Positions 42,445 through 51,259 of a DNA stretch of 64,000 nucleotides are shown piece by piece. Both the position numbers and the translations under genes were made by a program. The notes under the pieces were generated by a model that saw nothing but the letters and a program-made list of their open reading frames with translations, did not search any database and was not told the DNA's origin. The number at the start of each line of letters is the position of its first letter. The first letter of the stretch is position 1. Source of the stretch: an uncultured Alphaproteobacteria bacterium (GTDB lineage Bacteria > Pseudomonadota > Alphaproteobacteria > RF32 > CAG-239); assembly GCA_944390275.1 (NCBI GenBank), contig CALXPL010000005.1:1-64000 (forward strand). The letters run 5' to 3'.

Positions 42445-43963
42445 TGTTGAAGCTTTTATAGAAGAAGAGTTTTTCAAAGGCGTAGAGCCGGATTCTTATA
42501 TGTCGGTTTCGGAATGGGCAGATAAATACCGAATGTTGTCATCAAAATCTGCTTCTGAGCCAGGACGTTGGCGAACCGCACGCACTCCTTATTTAAAAGA
42601 GGTTATGGATTGTTTATCTCCTAAAAGTCCGGTACAAAAGGTTGTTTTTATGAAAGGCGCTCAAATTGGTGGAACAGAGTGCGGCAACAACTGGCTTGGA
42701 TATATTATGCACAAAGCTCCAGGACCGATAATGGCTGTCTCCCCAACTGTGGAAATGGCCAAACGTAACTCTCGCCAAAGAATAGACCCGTTGATTGAAG
42801 ATTGTCCGCCCCTCAGAAATCTGGTGAGTTCACCTCGTTCGCGAGACAAGGGAAATACGATGCTTTCCAAAGATTTTCAAGGTGGCGTATTGGTTATGAC
42901 CGGAGCTAACTCTGCCGTCGGTTTGCGTTCTATGCCGGCACGTTATCTATTTATGGATGAAGTTGATGGTTATCCTCAAGATATTGATGGTGAAGGTGAT
43001 CCGATTTTGTTGGCAGAGCGCAGAACAGCAACCTTTAACAAAAGAAAAAAGATTTTTTTAGTCTCAACACCGACAATTAAGGGCTTGTCTAATATAGAGC
43101 GTGAGTTTGAAAACTCGGACAAACGCTACTTTTTTGTGCCATGTCCGTTTTGCGGAGAGTTTCAAAAATTAGAATGGGCGCAAATTCGTGCAGAGAACGG
43201 CAAAGCGGAATATGAATGCTGTCATTGTCACAAATTGATTGGCGAGCACTATAAAACGCAAATGTTGGCACAAGGACAATGGAGAGCAACAGCGAAATTT
43301 GACGGTATAACTGCAGGTTTCCATTTATCTTCGCTTTATTCTCCGGTGGGATGGCTTTCTTGGCAAGAATGTGTAGATATTTATGAGAAGACAAAGAAAA
43401 ATCCTAGTCTCATTCAAGGGTTTCAAAATACTATTTTAGGTGAAACCTACGAGCAAGAAAGCGAAGCCCCTGAATGGCAACGACTTTATGAAACCAGAGA
43501 AACTTACCCGATTGGCACGATCCCTTACGGAGGATTGTTCTTAACGGCTGGTGTTGATGTTCAAAAGGACCGCATAGAATGTGAAGTTGTTGCTTGGGGA
43601 AGGCAAAAACAAAGCTGGTCAGTGGAATATTTTGTTTTGGACGGAGATACAGCACATCTGGATGTCTGGCATAAACTTGAGCAAGTCCTGATGAAAGATT
43701 ATCCTCATGCAAGTGGTAGTAGCATGCCTATTCGGGTTATGTGTGTGGATTCCGGCTATGCAACCCAAGATGTCTATGGTTTTGTAAGCAAATTTAGTCA
43801 GGCCGTTTGGGGCGGAAGTGGAGCCAGAGCTAGTCAACCGCATACAGTGGTTGCAATCAAAGGACAAAGCCGAGATACAGCCATGATTCTTTCAACATCA
43901 AAGGCTGATACAAAAAAGAAAGGATTAAAAGTTTGGAATGTTTCCGGTCCGGTCGTTGGCTGA
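42386..43963 (+). pseudogene. Terminase large subunit GpA-type, 5' part, frameshifted
   Basis: 525 residues up to a premature TGA. ATPase domain: QKVVFMKGAQIGGTECGNNW (Walker A region), MDEVDGYPQD (Walker B region), KIFLVSTPTIKGLSNIERE, a zinc ribbon FFVPCPFCGEFQ...CCHCHK, and the start of the nuclease domain LFLTAGVDVQKDRIECEVVA. The protein runs GLKVWNVSGPVVG and stops, whereas homologues continue with the rest of the nuclease domain. That rest is found in the -1 frame from about 43945. Likely cause: a small out-of-frame deletion (see findings). Confidence 0.88.
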
Positions 43964-44310
43964 AAACAGAGCGTGTTGGCGAAGATGCCTCACAGTTTGG
44001 TCAATGTCATTTTCCGCAATATGGCGAGGAGTATTTCAAACAACTAACGTCAGAAAGACAAATCGTAAAAATAAGTAATGGCTATCCAAAGCCTGTTTGG
44101 GAAAAGGACCCAACCAGACGAAATGAAGCATTAGACTGCCGAGTTTATGCCCGAGCCGGTGCCGCAATTTATGGACTTGATCGCATGAGCGAAAAGGCAT
44201 GGCAAGAATTAGAGGCTTTGATTCCGGCAACATCTGACGCTAAGCCCAAAAGAAAACAGGAGCGATTTATTCAAATGAAAGCAACAAAGGTAGATAACCC
44301 ATGGCTATAG
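43933..44310 (+). pseudogene. Terminase large subunit GpA-type, 3' part
   Basis: The -1 frame relative to the preceding part. Usable homology begins at GRWLKTERVGEDASQFGQCH and continues FPQYGEEYFKQLTSERQIVK, KDPTRRNEALDCRVYARAGA, the usual GpA C-terminus. It has no ribosome site or plausible start of its own, so it is the continuation of the 42386 gene. Confidence 0.88.
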
Positions 44311-44537
44311 ATAAAGAAACATTAAAAATCAGATTGGCTGAAGCCGAAGAGGCTTATCATAAACTTATGATTGGCGCTAAAGAGGTTTCGGTTAATGTCG
44401 GAAATTTTGGCTCTGTTAGCTATAATCAAACGAATAGAGCCGAATTGGCCGCTTACATATCAAACCTCAAATCCCAGTTAGCCATGGCCGAAGGAAAGCC
44501 ATTAGGTAAAAGAAGAATTATGAAAGTAGCATTTTAA
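44301..44537 (+). CDS. gpW-like head-tail joining protein
   Basis: 78 residues, the size of lambda gpW. A helix-rich start (KIRLAEAEEAYHKLMIGAKE) followed by VSVNVGNFGSVSYNQTNRAE and LAAYISNLKSQLAMA matches the family. It overlaps both neighbours and lies directly before the portal gene, as in lambda. It completes the portal vertex after packaging. Confidence 0.85.
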   Translation: MAIDKETLKIRLAEAEEAYHKLMIGAKEVSVNVGNFGSVSYNQTNRAELAAYISNLKSQLAMAEGKPLGKRRIMKVAF

Positions 44538-46003
44538 TGTCAGAAACATCACACAAAGCAGCATCACATACTTTGCGAGAGATTGCCTCATGGCAACCGG
44601 GACGAGGTTCGGCAGATAGCGATTTGTTACCGGAACTCTCAACCATGGTGGCTCGTTCACGTGATTTATCAAGAAATCATGGAATTGCCGCCGGCGCTAT
44701 GCAAACCTTAACCGATAATATTGTTGGTACGGGTTTTCGCTTATCGGTCAAGCCAGACCATAAAGCGTTGGGCAAAAGCAAAGAGTGGGAGGAAGAATGG
44801 CAGGTGAAAGTCGAAGGATTATGGCGCTCTTGGGCTGAAAGTTTTAATTGTGATGCCGGCAGAAGCCTTAATTTTCATGGATTGACAACACAAATATTCA
44901 AATCTTGTCTTATCAATGGAGAGGCTTTAGCCTTAGCCTTGTGGTTGCCAGACAGAGATTTTGCAACCACCTTGCAGTTGATAGAACCGGATAGATTATC
45001 TAATCCGCAGAATGGTTGTGATAGTAAAAATATGCGCGGTGGTGTTGAGATTGATAAGTTTGGCGCACCGATTGCCTACCATATCCAAACCGAACATCCA
45101 GGAGATTATTGGAGTAAAACGCCAATCTGGCAGAGGATTCCAGCCTTTACGAGTTTTGGCCGCCGGCGTGTTTTACATGTTCACGATATTAACCGCATTG
45201 GGCAAACGCGAGGCAAACCCATTTTAGTCTCAATTATGCCCATGTTCAAAATGCTTGACCATTATGAGCGTTCAGAACTACAAGCAGCAATCGTTAATGC
45301 TATGATTGCCGCTTTTATTGAAACTCCAATGGGAGGTGAAGAGCTAAACGAGTTGTTTGGCGGTTCAACAGATGATTACTTAAATGCTAAAAAGGATTGG
45401 CAAGTTAAGTTGGAGGGCGGTTCTATTATCCCGATATTTCCGGGAGATAAGGTTGCGCCATTCACTCCATCTCGTCCAAACTCAGCTTATGGGGCTTTTG
45501 TTGAAAATCTGCTTCGTCATATCGGTACCGGTTTGAATATTCCGTATGAGTTGCTCCTAAAAGACTTTTCCAAAACCAATTATTCTTCCGCGCGCTCGGC
45601 TTTGCTTGAAGCTTGGCGTTATTTTAACGGCAGAAGACAGTGGCTTGCTGACTACTGGGCGACACCGGTTTATGAACTTTGGTTGGAAGAGGTAGTTAAC
45701 AAAGGCTTGATAGATGCGCCGGATTTTTATCAAAATCGCTATGCTTACAGTCGTTGCAAGTGGATTGGTCCGGGGCGTGGTTGGGTTGATCCGGTAAAAG
45801 AAGCTCAAGCCTGCCAAATTCGTATGGAAATCGGCTTATCTACTCTGGAAGCTGAATGTGCAAGTCAAGGTTTGGACTGGGAAGAAGTTTTAGAACAACG
45901 CGCCCGAGAAAAGAATAAAATTAAGAAAATGGGTTTGGATGAAGTCAAAAGTAATGGAAAAACTGTAATTTTGGAAGATGATAAAGAAGTATCTGGTAAA
46001 TAA
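44537..46003 (+). CDS. Lambda-type portal protein
   Basis: 488 residues. Family features: SHTLREIASWQPGRGSADSD at the start, LSRNHGIAAGAMQTLTDNIV then GTGFRLS, LIEPDRLSNPQNG, and GTGLNIPYELLLKDFSKTNY then SSARSALLEAWRYF. Forms the dodecameric DNA portal at one capsid vertex. Starts on the last base of the gpW stop. The C-terminal region is followed immediately by the TATCTGG repeats. Confidence 0.93.
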   Translation: MSETSHKAASHTLREIASWQPGRGSADSDLLPELSTMVARSRDLSRNHGIAAGAMQTLTDNIVGTGFRLSVKPDHKALGKSKEWEEEWQVKVEGLWRSWAESFNCDAGRSLNFHGLTTQIFKSCLINGEALALALWLPDRDFATTLQLIEPDRLSNPQNGCDSKNMRGGVEIDKFGAPIAYHIQTEHPGDYWSKTPIWQRIPAFTSFGRRRVLHVHDINRIGQTRGKPILVSIMPMFKMLDHYERSELQAAIVNAMIAAFIETPMGGEELNELFGGSTDDYLNAKKDWQVKLEGGSIIPIFPGDKVAPFTPSRPNSAYGAFVENLLRHIGTGLNIPYELLLKDFSKTNYSSARSALLEAWRYFNGRRQWLADYWATPVYELWLEEVVNKGLIDAPDFYQNRYAYSRCKWIGPGRGWVDPVKEAQACQIRMEIGLSTLEAECASQGLDWEEVLEQRAREKNKIKKMGLDEVKSNGKTVILEDDKEVSGK

Positions 46004-46095
46004 AATATCCTTATCTGGTAATATCTGGTAATGATTTTTGGTGTATCTGGGAACAATTTCTTGACTTATCTGGTAATATCTGGTAATATCTGGTA
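45990..46095 (+). repeat. TATCTGGTAA tandem repeats at the Fic promoter
   Basis: ATCTGGTAA occurs at least six times (the first inside the portal 3' end, then two near 46011-46032 and three in tandem at 46069-46095), with a variant ATCTGGGAA at 46045. The three tandem copies overlap a near-consensus promoter, which suggests an operator array. Confidence 0.8.
46061..46089 (+). promoter_or_regulatory. Promoter of fic, embedded in the repeats
   Basis: TTGACT (46061-46066), exactly 17 bases, TAATAT (46084-46089). The -10 and spacer are made of the TATCTGGTAA repeat, so a repeat-binding protein would block it. The Fic protein itself has a C-terminal winged helix and could autoregulate. Confidence 0.75.
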
Positions 46096-46112
46096 AAGTA
46101 AAGAGAGGTAAT

Positions 46113-47171
46113 ATGCCAAGAATAAAAGACATTACAATAACACCGGATATGTTGAATAAAATTGCTGAGATAGACCAATTTATGGGTTCTTGGCATGCGG
46201 GAGCATTAAATTTGACTCCGGCAGAGTTAAAGGTTATGAAACGGGTTGCCACAATAGAATCTGTTGGTTCTTCAAACAGAATAGAAGGCAACAAGATGAC
46301 CGATGCCGAAATTGAAGAACTGTTTAGCAACATCAATAAAAAATCTTTTAGCTCACGAGATGAAGAGGAAGTTGCTGGCTATTCAGATTTAATTAATACC
46401 ATATTTGAAAACTATGAGGATATTCCGTTAACTGAAAACTATATCAAGCAGTTACACCAAATACTCTTAAAATATTCTTCCAAAGATGAACGTCATCGCG
46501 GAGAATATAAAACAGATTCCAATAGAGTTGCGGCTTATGATGCATCTGGTAATGAAATCGGTACGATTTTTGAAACGGCTACGCCTTTTGATACGCCAAG
46601 GCTTATGCACGAATTAATACAATGGACAAATGACACGTTTAATGATCGTTTTTTGCATCCGATTATTACCATTGGTGTGTTTATTGTACATTTTTTATCT
46701 ATTCACCCGTTTACGGATGGAAATGGGCGAATGTCTCGTGCTTTAACAATTTTGCTGATGCTTAAGAACAATTACGGCTATATGCCTTATGCCTCTATGG
46801 AATCAATTATTGAAGCCAGCAAAGATGCTTATTATAGGGCCTTAAGAGGAACACAAAAAACGATATGGAGTGACCAAGTGGATTATGAACCATGGCTATC
46901 ATTTTTTGTGACTTCCCTACAAAAACAAAAAAGAGCATTAGAAGAAAAAGTTCAAAATTTGCAAAAAGCAAATGCGGATAAGTTATCATCTACAGCACAC
47001 GAAATTTTAGATTTGTTTGCTATAAAAACGGAATTAAGTATGCCGGAGATTGTTCAAAAAACAGGTAAAAATGCAGAAACGATTAGAAAATCGGTTCAAA
47101 ATCTTGTAAAAAAAGGATTTTTAACAAAGCTTGGAACAACCCGCGGAGTTTCTTATATTCTAAAAAAATGA
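46113..47171 (+). CDS. Fic family protein with C-terminal winged helix
   Basis: 352 residues. Fic core motif HPFTDGNGRMSR at 198-209, intact (HxFxxGNGRxxR), so AMP-transfer or related nucleotidyl activity is expected. An N-terminal inhibitory motif SNRIEG (54-59) matches (S/T)xxxE(G/N), marking a class II self-inhibited enzyme. Residues 280-352 form a winged helix (STAHEILDLFAIKTELSMPE, IRKSVQNLVKKGFLTKLGTT). Inserted between portal and protease genes as an independent cassette. AGAGAGG precedes the ATG. Confidence 0.9.
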   Translation: MPRIKDITITPDMLNKIAEIDQFMGSWHAGALNLTPAELKVMKRVATIESVGSSNRIEGNKMTDAEIEELFSNINKKSFSSRDEEEVAGYSDLINTIFENYEDIPLTENYIKQLHQILLKYSSKDERHRGEYKTDSNRVAAYDASGNEIGTIFETATPFDTPRLMHELIQWTNDTFNDRFLHPIITIGVFIVHFLSIHPFTDGNGRMSRALTILLMLKNNYGYMPYASMESIIEASKDAYYRALRGTQKTIWSDQVDYEPWLSFFVTSLQKQKRALEEKVQNLQKANADKLSSTAHEILDLFAIKTELSMPEIVQKTGKNAETIRKSVQNLVKKGFLTKLGTTRGVSYILKK

Positions 47172-47196
47172 TATAAATTCTAAAATATTGCACATA

Positions 47197-47223
47197 AAGT
47201 CTCACATTGTTGAGGCTTTTTTT
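47197..47223 (+). terminator. Terminator after the Fic cassette
   Basis: AAGTCTCA, CATTGT loop, TGAGGCTT (one G-U) and a T run, 20 bases before the protease ATG. Confidence 0.75.
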
Positions 47224-47243
47224 CATATCAGAAAGGAAACACA

Positions 47244-48353
47244 ATGAAACTATTCAACAAAACAATCTGGGCGATAACACCGGAAATGTTACAAACCATG
47301 ATGAGCTTAGCCAAGGAGAACAATAAACCACCAGAAGCCATTGCTCGAGAAATGGGAAAAGAAATGAAAGATAGCAACGCCGCCTCAGTTCGAGACGGCG
47401 TTTGTGTTATTAGACTCTGCGGACCATTGTTTCGTTATGCAAATCTCTTAACCAAAGTTTGTGGTGCTACATCTTATGAGCTTTTTGCTCAAGATTTTAA
47501 TAAGGCCCTAAAAGATCCCAATATCAAAGCGATTATCTTAGATATTGATAGTCCGGGAGGTGAAGTCAACGGATGCTCGGAGGTCGCAGGCATTATTTAC
47601 AAGGCACGTGGTCAAAAACCGATAATCGCTTATGCTTCGGGTGCTTGTTGTTCAGGGGCTTATTGGATTGCCTCAAGTTGTGACCGGATTTTGGCCGCAG
47701 ATACGGCGATTTTAGGTTCAATCGGTGTTGTTTCGATTTTTGAAAAAGATGATGAAGACAAAACCATTGAAATTGTGTCTTCGCAAAGTCCAAACAAAAG
47801 ACCAAATATTCAAACCGAAGCAGGGCGCGCCAAAATACAAGCCCATGTAGATGCTTTGGCTGATATTTTCATCTCCAAAGTTGCACAAAACCGTAACATT
47901 TCACCGGAAGATGTGGTGCAAAATTTTGGCGGCGGTGATGTCTTTATCGGTCAAGAAGCTGTCCGCAAAGGTCTGGCGGACGGCTTATCCTCTTTTGAGG
48001 AAATAATTTCAGACCTTAGCCATAAGGAGAAAACTTTAATGATTGAAAATCAAACTAATTTTTCGGCCACCGAGATTAAGCAGGCCGAAAGAGGGCGCAT
48101 GAGCCAAGTCTTTGCCTCAGATACAACCAAGGGCAAAGAAGCAACAGCACAAATGTTACTCGCCAAAACAGATTTGGCAGCAGCTGATATTCTTATGATT
48201 TTGGATACAGTGCCGACTGCCAAGCCAACAACTGATTTTGCCGCCGTAATGGCCAAGGTTAAAAATCCGGAAATTATGCCGGCAAACGATATGAGCGAAG
48301 AAACCCCCGATATGGTGGCCAAGAGAATTGCCGCCTATGCTAAAGGAGAATAA
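47244..48353 (+). CDS. Phage S49 head maturation protease
   Basis: 369 residues. S49/SppA-like domain: IKAIILDIDSPGGEVNGCSE, KPIIAYASGACCSGAYWIAS with the nucleophilic Ser in the SGAYW block, LAADTAILGSIGVVSIFE, and the basic residue region KRPNIQTEAGRAK. The C-terminal 105 residues after residue 265 are Ala-rich and helical, like a scaffold. As in lambda gene C, it should process capsid components. AAAGG precedes the start, and the gene follows the Fic terminator. Confidence 0.9.
   Translation: MKLFNKTIWAITPEMLQTMMSLAKENNKPPEAIAREMGKEMKDSNAASVRDGVCVIRLCGPLFRYANLLTKVCGATSYELFAQDFNKALKDPNIKAIILDIDSPGGEVNGCSEVAGIIYKARGQKPIIAYASGACCSGAYWIASSCDRILAADTAILGSIGVVSIFEKDDEDKTIEIVSSQSPNKRPNIQTEAGRAKIQAHVDALADIFISKVAQNRNISPEDVVQNFGGGDVFIGQEAVRKGLADGLSSFEEIISDLSHKEKTLMIENQTNFSATEIKQAERGRMSQVFASDTTKGKEATAQMLLAKTDLAAADILMILDTVPTAKPTTDFAAVMAKVKNPEIMPANDMSEETPDMVAKRIAAYAKGE
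48039..48353 (+). CDS. Nested scaffold protein (Nu3-like) by internal start
   Basis: 104 residues in the same frame as the protease C-terminus, starting at an internal ATG (MIENQTNFSATEIKQAERGR). AAGGAG is placed eight bases upstream (48024-48029) in a position not needed for the full-length gene. Lambda makes its scaffold Nu3 from the same kind of internal start in gene C, so the arrangement is expected here. Composition is Ala/Lys/Glu-rich and helical. Confidence 0.65.
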   Translation: MIENQTNFSATEIKQAERGRMSQVFASDTTKGKEATAQMLLAKTDLAAADILMILDTVPTAKPTTDFAAVMAKVKNPEIMPANDMSEETPDMVAKRIAAYAKGE

Positions 48354-48354
48354 G

Positions 48355-48693
48355 ATGACAGTCCAAGGATTTACAGATTTAGGTTCAACTTCGGCAGATA
48401 ATCTTCTGGCCGGAGAATTTCCGCGTGTTTCAAAGCTAGTTACCGTTACTGGCGGAAAATATGAACGCGGCACAATTTTGAGTAAGAGCGAGAGCAATTA
48501 TACCATATGTAGTGCAGATCCCGAAGCTGTTTTGGCAGAAACCGTAGATGCTTCATCTGAAGAAAAACAAGCAGTGGTTTATTTAACCGGTGAGTTTAAT
48601 CTGGCGGCACTCAAAGCTGGTGTAGATGTTTCTACTTTGATAGAAGCTTTGCGCGCTAAGTGTATTTTTGTAAAATCAAACCAAGCCTATTAA
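48355..48693 (+). CDS. gpD-like head decoration protein
   Basis: 112 residues from the ATG at 48355, one base after the protease stop (AAAGGAG upstream). KLVTVTGGKYERGTILSKSE, YLTGEFNLAALKAGVD and the small beta-rich make-up match HDPD/gpD proteins that trimerise on the expanded capsid. Position between protease and capsid genes is as in lambda. Confidence 0.85.
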   Translation: MTVQGFTDLGSTSADNLLAGEFPRVSKLVTVTGGKYERGTILSKSESNYTICSADPEAVLAETVDASSEEKQAVVYLTGEFNLAALKAGVDVSTLIEALRAKCIFVKSNQAY

Positions 48694-48710
48694 GATTAGG
48701 AGTTAAAATT

Positions 48711-49739
48711 ATGGATATTTTTTCAACGCATGTGTTGGCCAAGGTAGTTGAAAACTTGCCGACACCGTCTTCTTTTTTGCTTGATACCTTCTTTCCAAAC
48801 ATTCAAACCTCGGAAAAAGAAGAAATCTTTTTTGATGTAACCGACAGCAAACCTCGGATTACACCTTTTGTATCACCGCTTTTGCCGGGAAAAGTCGTTA
48901 ACGGAAATGGTTATCAGACAAAATCATTCAAACCGGCTTATGTCAAAGATAAACGCCGCTTTGATGCCAATATTCCGTTCAAACGCATAGCCGGAGAAAC
49001 AATCGGCGGCAATTTAAGTAATACTCAAAGATATGAAAGGGCACTGGCGACAACCTTGCAAGACCAGTTGGATAATTTAACGCGCCGCGAAGAAGTTATG
49101 GCCGCCGAAATTTTGCGTACCGGAAAAACCATTGTTTCGGGAGATGGATATCCGGCAACAACAGTAGATTTTGGAAGAGATGCTGCCTTAACCAAAGCCT
49201 TAGTCAGCGAAAATACTTGGTCTGGTGCCGGTTCTAAACCTCTTGATAATCTGGAAGACTGGGCCGCAGAGATTCAAAATAAAGCCGGCGTTGTGGCCAA
49301 AACAGTAGTTATGGATCCCGATGCTTGGAAAATCTTTCGTTCCAATGCCTCGGTTGAAAAATATTTGGACTATCGTCGCGGCACAACAAACAGTCTCAAT
49401 AAGGATCCAATCGTACGCGGCAAAGAGAGCAAAGCTCGTTATGTCGGCTCAATCGGAGATTTTGACCTTTGGGTGTACAATGACAGCTATATCAATGATT
49501 CCGGCACTTTGACTAACCTTTTGCCGTCAAAAACCGTTATTTTAGGCTCAAAAGACGGATTGGAAGGAACGCGTTGTTATGGGGCAATTCATGATGAAAA
49601 AGCCAACTGGACGGCCAGTCGCTATTTCACCAAATCTTGGATAGAAGAAGACCCGAGTGTGCGCTGGTTGTTGTTACAATCAGCACCTTTGGTCGTGCCA
49701 TATCGTCCAAATGCCGTTTTGTGTGCAACCATTGGCTAG
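48711..49739 (+). CDS. Major capsid protein, gpE type
   Basis: 342 residues from the ATG at 48711 (AGGAG upstream). Family signatures: FLLDTFFPNIQTSEKEEIFF, ITPFVSPLLPGKVVNGNGYQ, KDKRRFDANIPFKRIAGE, MDPDAWKIFRSN, and the C-terminal WTASRYFTKSWIEEDPSVRW then LLLQSAPLVVPYRPNA. HK97-fold capsid protein of the lambda gpE family. Confidence 0.93.
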   Translation: MDIFSTHVLAKVVENLPTPSSFLLDTFFPNIQTSEKEEIFFDVTDSKPRITPFVSPLLPGKVVNGNGYQTKSFKPAYVKDKRRFDANIPFKRIAGETIGGNLSNTQRYERALATTLQDQLDNLTRREEVMAAEILRTGKTIVSGDGYPATTVDFGRDAALTKALVSENTWSGAGSKPLDNLEDWAAEIQNKAGVVAKTVVMDPDAWKIFRSNASVEKYLDYRRGTTNSLNKDPIVRGKESKARYVGSIGDFDLWVYNDSYINDSGTLTNLLPSKTVILGSKDGLEGTRCYGAIHDEKANWTASRYFTKSWIEEDPSVRWLLLQSAPLVVPYRPNAVLCATIG

Positions 49740-49750
49740 GAGGAGGAAGT

Positions 49751-50005
49751 ATGACCAAAATACGTGCTTTAATAACTCTGGTGGTTGGAAAAGGTCAAGA
49801 ATTGCCACCGGGTGGGCTTTATGATTTGAGTGATGACGAGGCTAAGCGTTTAGCCTCGTTAAATTTTGCCGAAATCATAAGCAAAAATCAAAATCAGAAT
49901 AATAATGCCAAAGCCAAAACAGGAGCAGACAATGCAAAACCCAATGAAAATGGCAGTGGACAGCCTGTTCAATCGGCTGGGACAACGGGCCAAATATCAA
50001 AATAA
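49751..50005 (+). CDS. Small head protein
   Basis: 84 residues from the ATG at 49751 (AGGAGGAAG upstream). A compact start (TKIRALITLVVGKGQELPPG, LYDLSDDEAKRLASLNFAEI) is followed by a low-complexity Asn/Gln/Gly tail. The N-terminal part resembles the short proteins after the capsid gene in lambda-like phages. Overlaps the next gene by 74 bases. Confidence 0.65.
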   Translation: MTKIRALITLVVGKGQELPPGGLYDLSDDEAKRLASLNFAEIISKNQNQNNNAKAKTGADNAKPNENGSGQPVQSAGTTGQISK

Positions 50006-50225
50006 AGATGTCTTAATTTTGGTTTTTGCGGCAGATGATGTGGGCGAAGTCGGATTTATGAATACGCTTTCGCCCACAACAATTATCAAAGTCAAAGTGG
50101 AAGATGCCCCAAATCTGGCTATGGGTGATAGTTTTGAGACTGAAAAGGCTTGCTATCATTTGATTGCCGAACCTAAAAAAGAACAGCATTTGTTGGTTTG
50201 GAAGGCGGAAGTATCATGCGATTAA
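49932..50225 (+). CDS. Probable head-tail joining protein
   Basis: 97 residues from the ATG at 49932 (CAGGAG upstream). MQNPMKMAVDSLFNRLGQRA, then a beta-rich part (VLILVFAADDVGEVGFMNTL, HLLVWKAEVSCD). Size and position between capsid and DUF6441 genes suggest a gpFII-like connector. Confidence 0.6.
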   Translation: MQNPMKMAVDSLFNRLGQRAKYQNKDVLILVFAADDVGEVGFMNTLSPTTIIKVKVEDAPNLAMGDSFETEKACYHLIAEPKKEQHLLVWKAEVSCD

Positions 50226-50797
50226 ATGCTGCTCTGCAAGGAAGTTTGTCAGAATATCTGCAACATGAATACCAACAAGGAGCCAAAGCTGTTGCGATTG
50301 GTATTAAAACCGCTACTAACGGCTTAAAAATGTCCATGCGCGGACAAGTTCGTTCTGCTGGTTTAGGTTCAAGATTAGCAAATACCTGGCGCGGAGATGT
50401 TTACCCTCAAACTAAAAAGAGCATTTCCGCAGCCGGTGTTATTTATACCAAAGCGCAAAAGATCATGTCGGGCTTTGAATATCAAAGCACTATCCGCAGT
50501 TCTCAAGGTTTTTGGCTGGCAATTCCGACGCCGGCAGTGAAAAAACGTATCTCCGGCAAAAGAATAACACCGGCGTTGTATGAGCGTTCAAAAGGTATTC
50601 GCTTACATTTTGTTTATCGTCCGCACGGAGCCTCTTTGTTGGTACACGAACAAAAACGCAAGACAATAATTGCTTTCTGGCTAGTGCCACAAGTAAAAAT
50701 GCCCAAATTGATTAACTTTGAAACAGAAAGCCAAAAATGGCAAAACAAGCTACCTCAACTTATTTTGATGAATTGGAAAGATGATGAGCAAACGTGA
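50216..50797 (+). CDS. DUF6441-type phage protein
   Basis: 193 residues from the ATG at 50216 (GGAAG upstream). GLKMSMRGQVRSAGLGSRLA then NTWRGDVYP, GFWLAIPTPAVKKR and IRLHFVYRPHGASLLVHEQK match the DUF6441 pattern, a minor tail or connector component in siphovirus late operons. Overlaps both neighbours. Confidence 0.7.
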   Translation: MRLNAALQGSLSEYLQHEYQQGAKAVAIGIKTATNGLKMSMRGQVRSAGLGSRLANTWRGDVYPQTKKSISAAGVIYTKAQKIMSGFEYQSTIRSSQGFWLAIPTPAVKKRISGKRITPALYERSKGIRLHFVYRPHGASLLVHEQKRKTIIAFWLVPQVKMPKLINFETESQKWQNKLPQLILMNWKDDEQT

Positions 50798-51209
50798 ACA
50801 AATTTTATCAGCCTTATTTGAAAGGCTTAAGAGCTTGGATATAACAATTAAGCGAAATGAACTTGCTCCGCAAGCTATACCTAAAAACGGAATTTTGATT
50901 TTAAGGGACGGCAAGCAAGGAGATCCGGAAGTCATTTTATCGCCGCCAATGTGTATTTTTCATCACGAGGCAGAACTAGAAGTTATTGTTCAAGACGCAA
51001 AATCAGAGGTGCGCGATAAAAAACTAGATGAAATCTTAGTCAAAGTCGGCACTTTGCTCTGTTGTGAAGATAAACTTAACGGCTTAACCGATTATATATA
51101 TCCCAAACAACCGGAAATTTTGGAAGAATATGTCGAAGGAGCCCCAAACATTAAAGCTGCAATTATTCCGATTATTCTTGAATACACAACAACAAGTGCT
51201 TTACTTTAA
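50781..51209 (+). CDS. Tail terminator-like protein
   Basis: 142 residues. REQILSALFERLKSLDITIK then GILILRDGKQGDPEVILSPP, a central beta strand region (HHEAELEVIVQDAKSEVRDK then KLDEILVKVGTLL), and IIPIILEYTT fit the small alpha/beta tail-terminator (gpU) fold. It precedes the tail tube gene in the core order. Confidence 0.65.
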   Translation: MMSKREQILSALFERLKSLDITIKRNELAPQAIPKNGILILRDGKQGDPEVILSPPMCIFHHEAELEVIVQDAKSEVRDKKLDEILVKVGTLLCCEDKLNGLTDYIYPKQPEILEEYVEGAPNIKAAIIPIILEYTTTSALL

Positions 51210-51259
51210 GAATATTTCTCTTATCATAAAAATATTATTGCTTTCAAAGGGGTGTTTTG

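Noticed and set aside
48050-48497. Minus-strand frames across the capsid genes
   Set aside because: Antisense shadows of the protease, scaffold and decoration genes.
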